Notes: a model not told the origin generated them from the sequence alone. A stretch of DNA of 64,000 nt from an uncultured Muribaculaceae bacterium (GCA_947626355.1 CANQRV010000002.1:46618-110617), one strand, 5' to 3'; shown: positions 1-9,160, counted from the first letter of the stretch. Made by a program: numbers and translations.

Positions 1-2
1 AG

Positions 3-275
3 CACTGGAATCAGGAGATATCGCGCATCAGCAATATCGACCTCTCCCTTTCCGGCCATACCCATGCCATGCAGATGATGGTGGGCGCCGGAGGCTGGAA
101 ATGGTCGCCCGCGGCATGGAGGTATGAGCAGTGGGGAGGCCTCTATTCCCGCCAGGCTTCCGACGGCAGTCCGGTGCAGCTCTATGTCAACATCGGCGCC
201 GGGGAGGTGGGGATGCCTTTCCGCATAGGAGCCGACCCCGAGATCACCCTCATCACTCTCAGAAAGGCGAGATGA
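3..275 (+). CDS. Metallophosphoesterase, C-terminal part (5' end outside window)
   Basis: The reading frame is open from the left edge and ends at a TGA just before folK. It carries the GHTHAMQM signature of calcineurin-like phosphoesterases (here preceded by LSLS), whose two histidines bind the dinuclear metal centre, followed by WSPAAWRYEQWGGLY and LYVNIGAG, a tail typical of the membrane-associated YkuE/YaeI-like family. The substrate cannot be told; relatives hydrolyse phosphomonoesters or phosphodiesters, some acting on UDP-diacylglucosamine-like lipids. Only about 90 residues are present, so N-terminal membrane segments and the first metal motifs are not seen. The next gene begins 1 nt after its stop, so the two are probably cotranscribed. 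Confidence 0.85.
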   Translation, partial: HWNQEISRISNIDLSLSGHTHAMQMMVGAGGWKWSPAAWRYEQWGGLYSRQASDGSPVQLYVNIGAGEVGMPFRIGADPEITLITLRKAR

Positions 276-276
276 C

Positions 277-702
277 ATGGCGCTGATGGTTTTGGGTCTC
301 GGCAGCAACTGTGGCGACCGCCGCGCCAGCGTGGAGGCGGCCTTGCGCTGGCTTTCAACAGTGCTCTCCGGCATGCAGGCGAGTCCCCTTTACGAGACAC
401 CCCCTGTGCGCACTCCCTCGCATCCCTCCGGCTGGAGTTCCGATTATGTCAATTGCGTGGCTGCCGGCGATTACGACGGCACTTGCCATGAGCTCCAGCT
501 TCTCGCCAAGGAGTATGAACGCAGCCACGGCCGCGACATGGAGTGCCGCAGGGCAGGCAGGGTGCCTATCGATATAGATGTGGTGGTGGCCGGCGGGGAA
601 GTGCTGAGGCCATTCGACTATTCGGCCTCCTTCTTCCGCATCGGTCTGGAGGGTCTGGAGGCCAGCGGCCTCCTCCTCTGTCAGGATCTCGAGGCGCGGT
701 AA
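277..702 (+). CDS. folK: 2-amino-4-hydroxy-6-hydroxymethyldihydropteridine pyrophosphokinase (HPPK)
   Basis: HPPK transfers pyrophosphate from ATP to the hydroxymethyl-dihydropterin in folate biosynthesis. The 141-residue product has the family landmarks: GLGSNCGDR at 7-15, SPLYETPPV near 36-44, ERSHGRD near 81-87 and the Mg2+-binding pair in RVPIDIDVVV near 95-104 (usually RTIDLDIL). It is slightly shorter than typical HPPK (about 155-160). The Asp pair is intact but the neighbouring sequence is divergent, so activity is likely rather than certain. It follows the phosphoesterase by 1 nt and runs tail-to-tail into lptG, overlapping its 3' end by 22 nt. Confidence 0.85.
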   Translation: MALMVLGLGSNCGDRRASVEAALRWLSTVLSGMQASPLYETPPVRTPSHPSGWSSDYVNCVAAGDYDGTCHELQLLAKEYERSHGRDMECRRAGRVPIDIDVVVAGGEVLRPFDYSASFFRIGLEGLEASGLLLCQDLEAR

Positions 703-1889
703 TAGAGCAGCAGTCCGATGATAAGGTATAGCACGTTGGGTATCTCCATCGCCACGAAGGGTGAGGTGAGTCCCGACACGGCGAATGAGCTCGCCACTGT
801 GGAAAAGAGGATGTAGCTGAAGCTCAGTCCCAGGCCGATGCCGATGTTGAGTCCCATACCCCCTTTTACCTTCCTCGACGACAGCGACACGCCGATGAGC
901 GTCAGGATGAAGGCCGCGGCCGTGGCCGCATAGCGGCGCTCCTTCTCGATCTCGAAGTTCTTGATGTTGGCCACTCCACGCATCTTCTGGCGCTCGATAT
1001 ATTCCGAGAGCTGAGGCGTGGTCATGGTCTGCTCGTCGTTTTTCGATATGATGAAGTCGCGTGGCTCGATGGTGATGATGGTGTCGAGCTTGCTCCCCTT
1101 GGTGATCTTCTCGTTCATCCCGTTGAAGTCGCGGGTCATGTAGTCGCTGAGCACCCAGTGGTATTTCTTCAGCGTGTCGTATCTCGCCGTGGCGGCCGTG
1201 GTGCGCGACACGAGGGCCTTGCCGTCGAATTTGTCGAGCGAGAAGCGGTAGCCCGTCTTGGAGTTGTTGTCGAAGCGCCCTATGTAGGCCACTACTCCCG
1301 GGCTCGCCATCAGCTGGATGTTGACGCCCGACTCCACCTTGCGGTTCTTGATGTATTTGTTGGTGTAGTTGATGCGGTTGACGTTGGTCGGCGGTATGAT
1401 GTAGTTGCTCAGCGCGAAGGTCATGGCGGCGATGATGGCCGCGCCTATCATGTAGGGGCGCACCATGCGTGAGAGGCTCACGCCGCTCGAGAGGATGGCG
1501 ATGATCTCCGAGTTGCCTGCCATCTTCGAGGTGAAGAAGATCACCGAGATGAAGACGAAGAGGGGTGAGAGCTGGTTGGCGAAATAGGGGAGGAAGGAGG
1601 CGAAATAGTCAAACAGCGTCTCTTTCAGCGGAGCCGCCAGGAATGCGTTGAGCTTCTCGGTGATGTCAAACATCGCTATGACGGCGAGGAAGAGCATCGT
1701 GGCCAGGAAATACGTGCCGAGAAACTTCTTGAGGATGTATATGTCGAGTATCTTCAGGCGCATCCGCCCGGAATATTCCCTTTTGCGGAATATCCTCTTC
1801 AGGGCGTTGCCTGTGGTGAAGAGCCCCTTTTTCAGCGGCCAGAGCAGCCGGCGCAGTCTGCGCTTCTTCCTTTTCTTCTGCTGTGTCAT
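681..1889 (-). CDS. lptG: LptF/LptG-family permease of the lipopolysaccharide export ABC transporter
   Basis: LptF/LptG permeases move LPS from the inner membrane to the Lpt bridge. The protein has a lysine/arginine-rich N-terminus, three hydrophobic segments starting at LDIYILKKFLGTYF, a long periplasmic domain and three further membrane segments at the end (AAAFILTLIGVSL onward), the usual YjgP/YjgQ plan. I place the start at 1889, where ATGA overlaps the tgt stop codon, giving 402 aa; an ATG at 1928 would overlap tgt by 43 nt. A downstream ATG just before RLKILDIY is a third option. Cotranscribed with tgt. LptF and LptG are hard to separate by eye; the name follows the single-gene convention in this phylum. 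Confidence 0.85.
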   Translation of the reverse strand: MTQQKKRKKRRLRRLLWPLKKGLFTTGNALKRIFRKREYSGRMRLKILDIYILKKFLGTYFLATMLFLAVIAMFDITEKLNAFLAAPLKETLFDYFASFLPYFANQLSPLFVFISVIFFTSKMAGNSEIIAILSSGVSLSRMVRPYMIGAAIIAAMTFALSNYIIPPTNVNRINYTNKYIKNRKVESGVNIQLMASPGVVAYIGRFDNNSKTGYRFSLDKFDGKALVSRTTAATARYDTLKKYHWVLSDYMTRDFNGMNEKITKGSKLDTIITIEPRDFIISKNDEQTMTTPQLSEYIERQKMRGVANIKNFEIEKERRYAATAAAFILTLIGVSLSSRKVKGGMGLNIGIGLGLSFSYILFSTVASSFAVSGLTSPFVAMEIPNVLYLIIGLLLYYRASRS

Positions 1890-3016
1890 AGCCGGCGTGT
1901 CACTTCTTCCGTCATCTGTCGTTTCCATTCGGCGAAATCGCCCGTGATGATATGCTGGCGCGCCTCATTCACGAGCCAGAGGTAGAAGGCGAGGTTGTGA
2001 ATCGACGCTATCTGCATGGCGAGAAGCTCGCTGCTCACGAAAAGATGGCGCACGTAGGCCCGGGAGTATGCCTGGTCGACCCACGACGTGCCGTAGGGGT
2101 CGAGAGGCGAGAAGTCGTCGGCCCATTTCAGGTTGCGCATGTTCATGATGCCGTGGCGGGTGAAGATCATGCCGTTGCGCCCGTTGCGCGTCGGCATCAC
2201 GCAGTCCATCATGTCCACTCCGCGGTCGATGGCCTCGAGGATGTTGGCGGGGGTGCCCACGCCCATCAGGTAACGCGGTCTGTCGGGCGGCAGGATCTCG
2301 TTGACCACCTCTATCATCTCATACATCTTCTCGGTGGGTTCACCCACGGCCAGGCCGCCGATGGCGTTGCCGTCGGCGCCGAGGTCGGCCACATGCTTCG
2401 CGGCCTCCCTCCGGAGATCGGGATAGACGCATCCCTGCACGATCGGGAAGTAGGCCTGGCTGTAGCCGTAATGACCCTCCGTCTCTTTATAGCGCTTCCA
2501 GCCCCTGTCGAGCCAGCGCTGCGTGAGTCCTAATGATTTCTTCGCATAATCGTAGTCGGCGGTGCCGGGGGCGCATTCGTCGAGCGCCATCATGATGTCG
2601 GCGCCGATCACACGCTGGATGTCGACGACTCCCTCCGGGGTGAAGAGATGCTTGCTGCCGTCGATGTGGCTGCGGAAATAGACCCCCTCCTCCTTCAGCT
2701 TGCGGTTGGCGGAGAGGGAGAACACCTGGAAGCCCCCGGAGTCGGTGAGGATCGGACGGTCCCAGCCGTTGAATTTATGCAGTCCGCCGGCTTTGCCGAG
2801 GATCTCGAGGCCGGGCCTCAGATACAGGTGGTAGGTGTTGCCGAGTATTATTTTGGCGTCTATGTCGTCGCGCAGCTCCGAGAAATGCACTCCTTTCACG
2901 CTTCCCACGGTGCCCACGGGCATGAAGATGGGGGTCGGGATCACGCCGTGGTCGGTGGTGATCTCGCCTGCACGCGCGGCTGTGCCCGGCGCTGTAGCCT
3001 CTGTTATGAATTCCAT
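1886..3016 (-). CDS. tgt: tRNA-guanine transglycosylase
   Basis: Tgt exchanges guanine-34 for preQ1 in tRNAs with GUN anticodons, the first tRNA-level step to queuosine. The 376-aa protein shows TDSGGFQVFSL near 91-101 (general acid Asp), DECAPGTADYDYAKKS near 147-161, IVQGC near 192 and the nucleophile region GVDMMDCVMPTRNGRNG with Asp at about 271. The C-terminal zinc site is odd: where classical enzymes have CxCxxC, this protein reads DPYGTSWVDQ (about 307-315) with no cysteine, although the fourth ligand His is kept in SIHN near 340. It heads a two-gene unit with lptG (4-nt overlap). Confidence 0.93.
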   Translation of the reverse strand: MEFITEATAPGTAARAGEITTDHGVIPTPIFMPVGTVGSVKGVHFSELRDDIDAKIILGNTYHLYLRPGLEILGKAGGLHKFNGWDRPILTDSGGFQVFSLSANRKLKEEGVYFRSHIDGSKHLFTPEGVVDIQRVIGADIMMALDECAPGTADYDYAKKSLGLTQRWLDRGWKRYKETEGHYGYSQAYFPIVQGCVYPDLRREAAKHVADLGADGNAIGGLAVGEPTEKMYEMIEVVNEILPPDRPRYLMGVGTPANILEAIDRGVDMMDCVMPTRNGRNGMIFTRHGIMNMRNLKWADDFSPLDPYGTSWVDQAYSRAYVRHLFVSSELLAMQIASIHNLAFYLWLVNEARQHIITGDFAEWKRQMTEEVTRRL

Positions 3017-3124
3017 TTAGGGTTGATGGTCGGTTCTTGATGGGTGGCGGAGGCGGCCTCGGCCGCTTTCGCCCTGCAAAGTTAGCGCAATATGTCAATA
3101 TTCGCAAATCATCGCCCCTCTCTG

Positions 3125-3155
3125 TTGGCGGTGTCGCCTTATTTTGCTATTTTTG
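3125..3155 (+). promoter_or_regulatory. Bacteroidota-type promoter of pepP
   Basis: A TTGG at 3125-3128 and TATTTTTG at 3148-3155 are separated by 19 nt, matching the phylum's -33/-7 consensus (TTTG, TAnnTTTG). The start codon lies 25 nt beyond the -7 box, which supports ATG 3181 over more upstream in-frame starts. Confidence 0.7.
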
Positions 3156-3180
3156 TGCTTTAGATTTTAACAATGTTTAT

Positions 3181-4554
3181 ATGTTTTCCAGAGAAACCTA
3201 CATGCAGCGCCGCGCCGAGCTCAAGCGTCGGGTCGGCAGCGGGCTGATACTCCTCCTCGGCAACGACGAGGTGGGCATGAACTATGCCGACAATACCTAT
3301 CATTTCCGTCAGGATTCCTCTTTCCTGTATTATTTCGGTCTTTCCTACGCCGGGCTCAATGCGGTGATCGACGTCGATAATGACGAGGACATTATTTTCG
3401 GCGACGAGCTGTCCATCGACTCCATCGTGTGGATGGGCAATCAGCCTACGCTCCGCGAGAAGGCCCAGGCTGTCGGTGTCACCAAGACCCTTCCCGCCGA
3501 CACCCTCCGCGGGTATCTAGACAAGGCACGCGCCTCGAAGCGCGTTGTCCACTATCTGCCTCCCTATCGTGGCGACCACAGCGTGGCGCTCTGGCGCCTC
3601 CTTGATGTGGCGCCGGGTACGGCCGCTCCCTCCATCCCCCTCATCAAGGGAATCGTGGCCATGCGCAACGTCAAGACTCCGGAGGAGATCGCGGAGATCG
3701 AGAAGGCATGCGACGTGACGGCCGACATGCATATCGCCGCCATAAAGGCTCTTCGCCCGGGAATGCACGAGTATGAGATGCGCTCCATCATCGAGGCCAC
3801 GGCGAAGAGCGCCGGGTGCGAGCTCTCCTTCCCGATCATCGCCACCACCCACGGCCAGACGCTCCACAACCATACCTACACGCATCTGGTGAATCCCGGC
3901 GATATGCTCCTCATCGACGCCGGGGCCGAGACGCCGATGGGATATGCGGGCGACATGTCGTCGACCATCTGCGCCTCGAAGACGTTCACGCCCCGCCAGA
4001 AGTCGGTCTACGATATCCAGGTGGCCTCGCATCTCGCTGCTGTCGACGCGCTGCGTCCCGGCGTGCCGTTCAAGGATGTCTACGAGCTTTCGGCCCGCGT
4101 CATCTGCGAGGGCCTTAAGGACCTCGGAGTGATGAAGGGTAATCCCGCCGATGCTGTGGAGGCCGGAGCCCATGCTATGTTCTTCCCCTGTGGCCTCGGA
4201 CACATGATGGGTCTCGACGTACACGACATGGAGAACCTCGGCGAGGTGTGGGTAGGCTACGACGGGCAGCCGAAGAGCACTCAGTTCGGCCGCAAGTCGC
4301 TCCGTCTGGCGCGTCCGCTGGAGCCGGGGTTCGTGCTCACCATCGAGCCGGGCATCTATTTCATTCCGGAGCTCATCGACTACTGGGGAGCCGACCGCAG
4401 GTTTGCCGACTTCATCAACTACGACGAGTTGGAGAAGTGGCGCGACTTCACTGGCATCCGCAATGAGGAGGACTATCTCATCACCCCCGACGGCGCCCGC
4501 CGTCTCGGCAAGAAGATTCCCCTCACTACCGAAGAGGTGGAAGCCCTCCGCTGA
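3181..4554 (+). CDS. pepP: Aminopeptidase P family (Xaa-Pro aminopeptidase), M24B
   Basis: This enzyme removes N-terminal residues preceding proline. The 457-aa protein has an N-terminal creatinase-like domain (to about residue 170) and a C-terminal pita-bread domain with the dinuclear metal ligands: Asp in LLIDAGAE, Asp in YAGDMSST, His in GLGHMMGLDVHDM, Glu in TIEPGIYF and Glu in IRNEEDYLIT. The open frame extends 48 codons upstream, but that part is low-complexity and lies over the promoter, so ATG 3181 is chosen. No signal peptide is seen, so it is probably cytoplasmic. Monocistronic, with its own promoter and a strong terminator. Confidence 0.93.
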   Translation: MFSRETYMQRRAELKRRVGSGLILLLGNDEVGMNYADNTYHFRQDSSFLYYFGLSYAGLNAVIDVDNDEDIIFGDELSIDSIVWMGNQPTLREKAQAVGVTKTLPADTLRGYLDKARASKRVVHYLPPYRGDHSVALWRLLDVAPGTAAPSIPLIKGIVAMRNVKTPEEIAEIEKACDVTADMHIAAIKALRPGMHEYEMRSIIEATAKSAGCELSFPIIATTHGQTLHNHTYTHLVNPGDMLLIDAGAETPMGYAGDMSSTICASKTFTPRQKSVYDIQVASHLAAVDALRPGVPFKDVYELSARVICEGLKDLGVMKGNPADAVEAGAHAMFFPCGLGHMMGLDVHDMENLGEVWVGYDGQPKSTQFGRKSLRLARPLEPGFVLTIEPGIYFIPELIDYWGADRRFADFINYDELEKWRDFTGIRNEEDYLITPDGARRLGKKIPLTTEEVEALR

Positions 4555-4558
4555 TTCC

Positions 4559-4619
4559 CATAAATCCAACATACAGAAGGGTGCGGCCTCACCGCGCCCT
4601 TCTGTATGTTGGATTTATG
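4559..4619. terminator. Long hairpin terminator between pepP and the LRR gene
   Basis: Two 28-nt arms (4559-4586 and 4592-4619) pair along their full length with a single G-U type mismatch around a 5-nt loop CCTCA. It starts 5 nt after the pepP stop. The following gene points toward it, though about 90 nt away, so it may act for both directions. Confidence 0.85.
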
Positions 4620-4710
4620 ATGATATCGGCTTGTAGGGACATGCCTCCGGCATGTTTATGTTGCAGTCTTTGTATGATATACAGATTGATGCTGTCAGGA
4701 ACCTCGCCGT

Positions 4711-6456
4711 TTAGATGCTGATTTTTTCCGTCTTGCCGGAAGCCGTCATGATGATGTATATCCCGGAAGGCAGAGCCCTCCTCAACTCTCCGTAAGCTAT
4801 TGCGTCAGCAGCAATCGTTCCCTGCACGGTATATACAATGCATCGCTCATCCGAGGCTATCTGTCCATCGTCGGGCATCTCGTCAACCCCATCCTCGGTA
4901 AGGTCCTCCACAATGGGACCGACCTTCGCCCACAGGCTGTTCCGGTAGGCTTCTCCGCAACCCCGCATCACATGCACCGTAATCTGCCCGAGCCTGTCAG
5001 GACAATAGTCTGATTCGCCAAGGCCGAGCGGATAGTTGTCATCGAGTTCCGGCGGCCTCTTGCGCAGCATGTACATGTCGCTAAGCGACGAGCATCCCCT
5101 GAATGCCTGGTAGATGACCCATGTGTCCTTCTTGACGGTGACACTCCGGAGATTGTCGCAACCGCGGAACACGTTATCGTCGAGCATCGTGATGCCGAGC
5201 GGAAGCGTTACCTCAAGCAGACTGTCGCAGTCCTCGAATGCGTTGGGTTCTATGGTCTTTACTCCATCTGGAATATCGATATACCTCATCTCCGCGTTTG
5301 AAAAGGCATCCTCGCAGATTCTCGTTATATGCGGCTGGATATGGAACGTCTCGGCCCGGGCGCCATAAAACCATTTCTTCCCGATTTTGGTTATATGCTC
5401 CGGCAATATCACATCCATGAGCCCGGTGGATTCCGCGAAATATCCCTCTCCGGTATCTTGCATTGATTTCGGAATCACGATAGGAGTGAAGCAAGTCAGT
5501 CCATAAAATACGTAACCTGTGAGGTATGTATCATCTGGAAGCACTATTTCATCCAGATGCAATCCGTTAAAGGCACATCCCCCAATGGATTGTAGCGATG
5601 AAGGAAAGTTTATATGGGTCAGTGAAGAGTACCTGAAGGCACCATCACGTATACCAAGCACACCTTCGGGAACATCGAAATGGGATCCGGACTTGTTCTG
5701 CGGATATAGTACCAACCAATCCAAACAGTCATTTTCGATATTATGAAAATATAGTACATCGTCGACTGCTCCATAAGTTATGTTTTCCGGATGCACCGTT
5801 ATTGAGGTGAGCTCTGGAAGGTAGGAGCTGGTTAAATGTCCCAGACTATATATTGTTGATGGGATGTAAAGCGTTGTGATGGGCGCTCCGTCAAAATCAT
5901 CGGAACTGGTTACACGTCTCACTCCCTCCGGAATAACGAAATTCGTTTCCTGTTTATTCTTGGGATAGAGCTGCAGGCAATAGAGTGCGCCGTCATCATC
6001 AAGTGTATAGAGGACGCCGTCGACCGACCGGAACTTTCTGTTTTCAGGATCCACTGTTATTGATTTGAGCCGGGGCATCCATGAACTGACCAGCTCACCC
6101 AGTTTTTCTATTGTAGCAGGAATGGACAGTGAGGCGATTGGCTCGTCTTCCAGCGAGTAGAGTAGCTGGCGGCACCCTCCAGAATAAAATGCCAGATCCT
6201 TGATCTCTGTAACCTCATAAATCTCCCCCTCATATTCCACTGACGGAGGTATCACCAAGTCATAGTCCTCCGGGTAATGGGTCCCATCCAGATAGAATCT
6301 GGATATGAAATGCGCCTCATTATCCGATGTCAGCTCATACCAGCTGTCGCCGATCTCGACTAAGATGTCTTCTTCCGCGCATGTCGTTTGAGGGGATATT
6401 ATGGCAGCTATGACGATTGTCAGCCATCCTGTCTGTCTCAACATATTGACTTTCAT
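4711..6456 (-). CDS. Secreted BspA-type leucine-rich repeat protein (LRR_5)
   Basis: The 581-aa protein starts with a short basic/hydrophobic export signal (MLRQTGWLTIVIAAIISP, cut near TTCA). The body is built of BspA/TpLRR-like repeats with the recurring pattern I..SAFxxC.sL..V.lP (for example IEPNAFEDCDSLLEVTLP and DNVFRGCDNLRSVTV). Several units are interrupted by inserts mentioning VDGVLY, a common variant in gut Bacteroidales. The last 40 residues (ALPSGIYIIM ... KTEKISI) resemble a compact type IX secretion sorting domain. Such proteins usually sit on the cell surface and bind host or bacterial partners; the ligand here is unknown. Its ATG overlaps the stop of the upstream glycosidase-like gene by 4 nt, implying translational coupling. 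Confidence 0.85.
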   Translation of the reverse strand: MKVNMLRQTGWLTIVIAAIISPQTTCAEEDILVEIGDSWYELTSDNEAHFISRFYLDGTHYPEDYDLVIPPSVEYEGEIYEVTEIKDLAFYSGGCRQLLYSLEDEPIASLSIPATIEKLGELVSSWMPRLKSITVDPENRKFRSVDGVLYTLDDDGALYCLQLYPKNKQETNFVIPEGVRRVTSSDDFDGAPITTLYIPSTIYSLGHLTSSYLPELTSITVHPENITYGAVDDVLYFHNIENDCLDWLVLYPQNKSGSHFDVPEGVLGIRDGAFRYSSLTHINFPSSLQSIGGCAFNGLHLDEIVLPDDTYLTGYVFYGLTCFTPIVIPKSMQDTGEGYFAESTGLMDVILPEHITKIGKKWFYGARAETFHIQPHITRICEDAFSNAEMRYIDIPDGVKTIEPNAFEDCDSLLEVTLPLGITMLDDNVFRGCDNLRSVTVKKDTWVIYQAFRGCSSLSDMYMLRKRPPELDDNYPLGLGESDYCPDRLGQITVHVMRGCGEAYRNSLWAKVGPIVEDLTEDGVDEMPDDGQIASDERCIVYTVQGTIAADAIAYGELRRALPSGIYIIMTASGKTEKISI

Positions 6457-7841
6457 GATACCTCTCCTATAAATTCATAAATCAGATAGCCGCCCGGAAT
6501 GAGCTGCCTCTGGATTGTCTGAGTATTGATCTGTTTCTCCTTACAATGCTCGCCGTGGGAATTGGTCGGCGTAAGCTCGTAGATGACTAAATCCGGCTTA
6601 AATGTGATTTTCAAGAACTGATAGCTCTCTATTTTGTGGCTGACGATGATCATGTAGTTGTGCCCGTTTGTTCGGAGCTGCGTCACTAATGCCCTGCCAC
6701 CTACACCCATAATGCTTTGAATTGCCCCTATGCCATTTTTCCCGAGAACGGGTCCCCCGTAATTCTGCCCGACCTGTGCCCACTTTATCAGTTTGGAATT
6801 GACGAACACCTTGCTGTATTGTTTAATCTCATAGTTGACCTCTCTGGCGAAATACCATGCAGGCATCCTGGTTCCGTATTTGTCTACGAGAGCAGAGGTA
6901 TTGACCTCTGATGTTTCGTTATGCTGCTGCATATAGTTCCAGTAGGCTATACCCTGTGCTCCGAATGCAAGTGCGGAGAACGCCTCGAACCGGATATATG
7001 GCTCCAGGGCGGCGGGATAAAGCGTGTCGCCGCTGATGAACTCCATACTTTGCACGTAAGCCCAGAATACTCCGTGGGTGGCCGTTGCGCGCTCTTGAAA
7101 TATGTTTAGGTCTTCGTAGAATGTCTGATATAAGACAGAGAGCTTGCAGTTGTCATCTACATTGCACTTATTGTTGATGAGGCATGACTTCTGGGTCACC
7201 GGATAGAGGTCGTAAGACCATAGGTTGGGCTTGAAGTTGTTCTGGAATAAATCCAGATAATCCTGATAGGGATTATATTCTGTTTTCTCACCCTTGGTTC
7301 CCACGAGGTTAACTTGGATAGGCCTTTTCTGCCCGTCGGTCTTTAAGAGATTATATAGGTTGACGAGGCAGAAGGATGAGCTGTCACTTGGTTTTTCGAG
7401 TTGGGAATACGTTGGCTCATCCTTCAGATACCATCCCTTTATGGCATTTGAGTTGTTCTTTTTAATTATGCCATCTTTATTTACATAGGTTTTGGGAATA
7501 CTGAAGAATTCAAAGAAGTCTTTCGCGTCCTTCATTCCGGTTTGGTCATTGCCCGAAGGAAGGTCAAAATAATAACAGCCGACAATGATACTTATATTAC
7601 TATTGGCTGCATAGCCGAGAGAAGTGGCTGTCGCATCTTTCTGCTCAATTGAAGTATGGCCTCCATATAGGTGTGCCGCGTTGAAGTTGCATTCCTTAAG
7701 TTGCACGAAAGTCTGTTTGGGAACGGTTACACTTGGATGAAGTCCATTCACGATGCCTAACGCAACAATGGTAATCTCATCCGGGGTCGGCGATTTATAA
7801 GGATTGGCGGCTGTCGGTGAATTGAGCGGTTTTGTTTCCAT
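6453..7841 (-). CDS. Glycoside-hydrolase-like protein with KDEP motif (copy 2)
   Basis: A 462-aa protein of no firmly recognised family. Its plan is that of a (beta/alpha)8 hydrolase: GWYLKDEP at about 136-143 resembles the acid/base strand of retaining glycosidases in which Glu precedes Pro, WSYDLYPV and FWAYVQSMEF follow, and FEAFSALAFGAQGIAYWNY marks a late strand; the end (IPGGYLIYEF) looks like a beta-sandwich tail. The N-terminus carries NPYKSPTPDEITIVA, which is repeated in the neighbour. No export signal is visible, which is unusual next to a secreted LRR protein. It is a clear paralogue of the upstream gene, 18 nt away, but keeps the Glu that the other copy lacks. Composition is more AT-rich than the flanking housekeeping genes. 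Function is inferred only from fold-like patterns. Confidence 0.6.
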   Translation of the reverse strand: METKPLNSPTAANPYKSPTPDEITIVALGIVNGLHPSVTVPKQTFVQLKECNFNAAHLYGGHTSIEQKDATATSLGYAANSNISIIVGCYYFDLPSGNDQTGMKDAKDFFEFFSIPKTYVNKDGIIKKNNSNAIKGWYLKDEPTYSQLEKPSDSSSFCLVNLYNLLKTDGQKRPIQVNLVGTKGEKTEYNPYQDYLDLFQNNFKPNLWSYDLYPVTQKSCLINNKCNVDDNCKLSVLYQTFYEDLNIFQERATATHGVFWAYVQSMEFISGDTLYPAALEPYIRFEAFSALAFGAQGIAYWNYMQQHNETSEVNTSALVDKYGTRMPAWYFAREVNYEIKQYSKVFVNSKLIKWAQVGQNYGGPVLGKNGIGAIQSIMGVGGRALVTQLRTNGHNYMIIVSHKIESYQFLKITFKPDLVIYELTPTNSHGEHCKEKQINTQTIQRQLIPGGYLIYEFIGEVS

Positions 7842-7859
7842 ATATCTTTGTTTTTATTC

Positions 7860-9122
7860 TTAGTCCCATCTGTATATGATATAGCCTCCTGCCGGAAGCG
7901 TGACGTTTAGCGTGAGGGGAGTCTCCGTGGGTATGGCCGGTGATGGATACGGTGTCTCCGTCAGGTCCTTTAGCTGGTAGATGCACCAGTACCGGCTGAA
8001 GTTTAGCGTCATGGCTTGTGATGCCGTAACGCTATGGTTCACTATCACGAGATAGTTCTTTCCATCATTGTTGATATGTGATATGAGCACACCTGGGTCT
8101 TCTGACTGGATGTTCATTAGGGGGCCGAAGGACTCTGATCCGGAAATCCAGCATGTCATCGGCAACTTGTTCTTGCCGGTGTGTCTGCATGCGACGAGGC
8201 GACATCCCGCGAAGATGAAATTATATGACGCGATTTCGCGGTTGACCGTCTGCGCGTAGTTCCACAAACCGGTTTTCGCGCCTTCCGCTGTCACAAGGCC
8301 CTCAGTCTTGTCGGAGTCAGGCCGGTAACGCCAGTAGACGATTCCTTGAGCACCGTAGGCCAACGCGGAAAAAGCCTCGAACCGTATCATGGCTTCGGTT
8401 ATGCGGGAGTCGACGGTTGCGAGTCCCGACGGACTGACCGACCTGATGTATGACCACAAAGGCACGTTGGTGTACCGCGACATGAAAGAGAACGTCTCGA
8501 GACCTCTATAGAAGTTGGCATACCTTGTGGAAGGTGATTGCGCGGCATCAACGAATGAAAAATATCTATACGGCCAGAACGACGGATTCAGACTGTTCTG
8601 AAAGTCCTTGATATATTGGCTGTAATCATCATTCTCTGGTATGCCGATAAATTCCTGGAGCGGTGTAAGACCTGTAAATACGGGATGGACTGCCTTAATG
8701 ATTTCATTATTCTTAGGTGTGTCGGTATCGCGTATTATGGTGACGAGATCATGGAATGTGCTTCCGGCCTTAACCTCGGGCCAGCTTACAGTATCTTTGA
8801 GTAGCCATCCGCCGAGTCCGTCAAGACCTTTGTTATCTCCGACGAACTCTTCACATTGAGCCGATTGTGTTAGACGGGGATTGCCGACAAAGGGATGTAT
8901 GCCTTTGCTGTTGCAGTTGGTAAGCAGCGTGGCGAGTGAATTTCCTTCGGTATTTATCAACGCAGAGTTGAATCCGCAGTCGTGCAGTTCCGTCAGCACC
9001 TGTAGAGAGGGTGCTGTCGTGCCTTGATTCGGATACATAGCCGCAATGGTGATTCTCCCCGGAGTAGGCGAGTTGTAGAGGGGATTGGCCGGTGTGGGAA
9101 CGTTATGAGTGTCTGTCGCCAT
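7860..9122 (-). CDS. Glycoside-hydrolase-like paralogue lacking the acidic motif (copy 1)
   Basis: A 420-aa relative of the next gene. Shared features are the N-terminal NPLYNSPTPGRITIAA, GWLLKD near 105-110, FEAFSALAYGAQGIVYWRY in the second half and the closing LPAGGYIIYRW. Where the partner has KDEP this copy has KDTV, so the probable acid/base glutamate is gone, suggesting either a non-catalytic binding protein or a partner subunit. No signal peptide is seen. It is the first gene of the three-gene minus-strand unit and has a good promoter directly upstream. It could be a pseudoenzyme; the substrate is unknown. Confidence 0.55.
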   Translation of the reverse strand: MATDTHNVPTPANPLYNSPTPGRITIAAMYPNQGTTAPSLQVLTELHDCGFNSALINTEGNSLATLLTNCNSKGIHPFVGNPRLTQSAQCEEFVGDNKGLDGLGGWLLKDTVSWPEVKAGSTFHDLVTIIRDTDTPKNNEIIKAVHPVFTGLTPLQEFIGIPENDDYSQYIKDFQNSLNPSFWPYRYFSFVDAAQSPSTRYANFYRGLETFSFMSRYTNVPLWSYIRSVSPSGLATVDSRITEAMIRFEAFSALAYGAQGIVYWRYRPDSDKTEGLVTAEGAKTGLWNYAQTVNREIASYNFIFAGCRLVACRHTGKNKLPMTCWISGSESFGPLMNIQSEDPGVLISHINNDGKNYLVIVNHSVTASQAMTLNFSRYWCIYQLKDLTETPYPSPAIPTETPLTLNVTLPAGGYIIYRWD

Positions 9123-9160
9123 AATTTTTCTATTAAATCATACAATTATCAATTCGTTGT

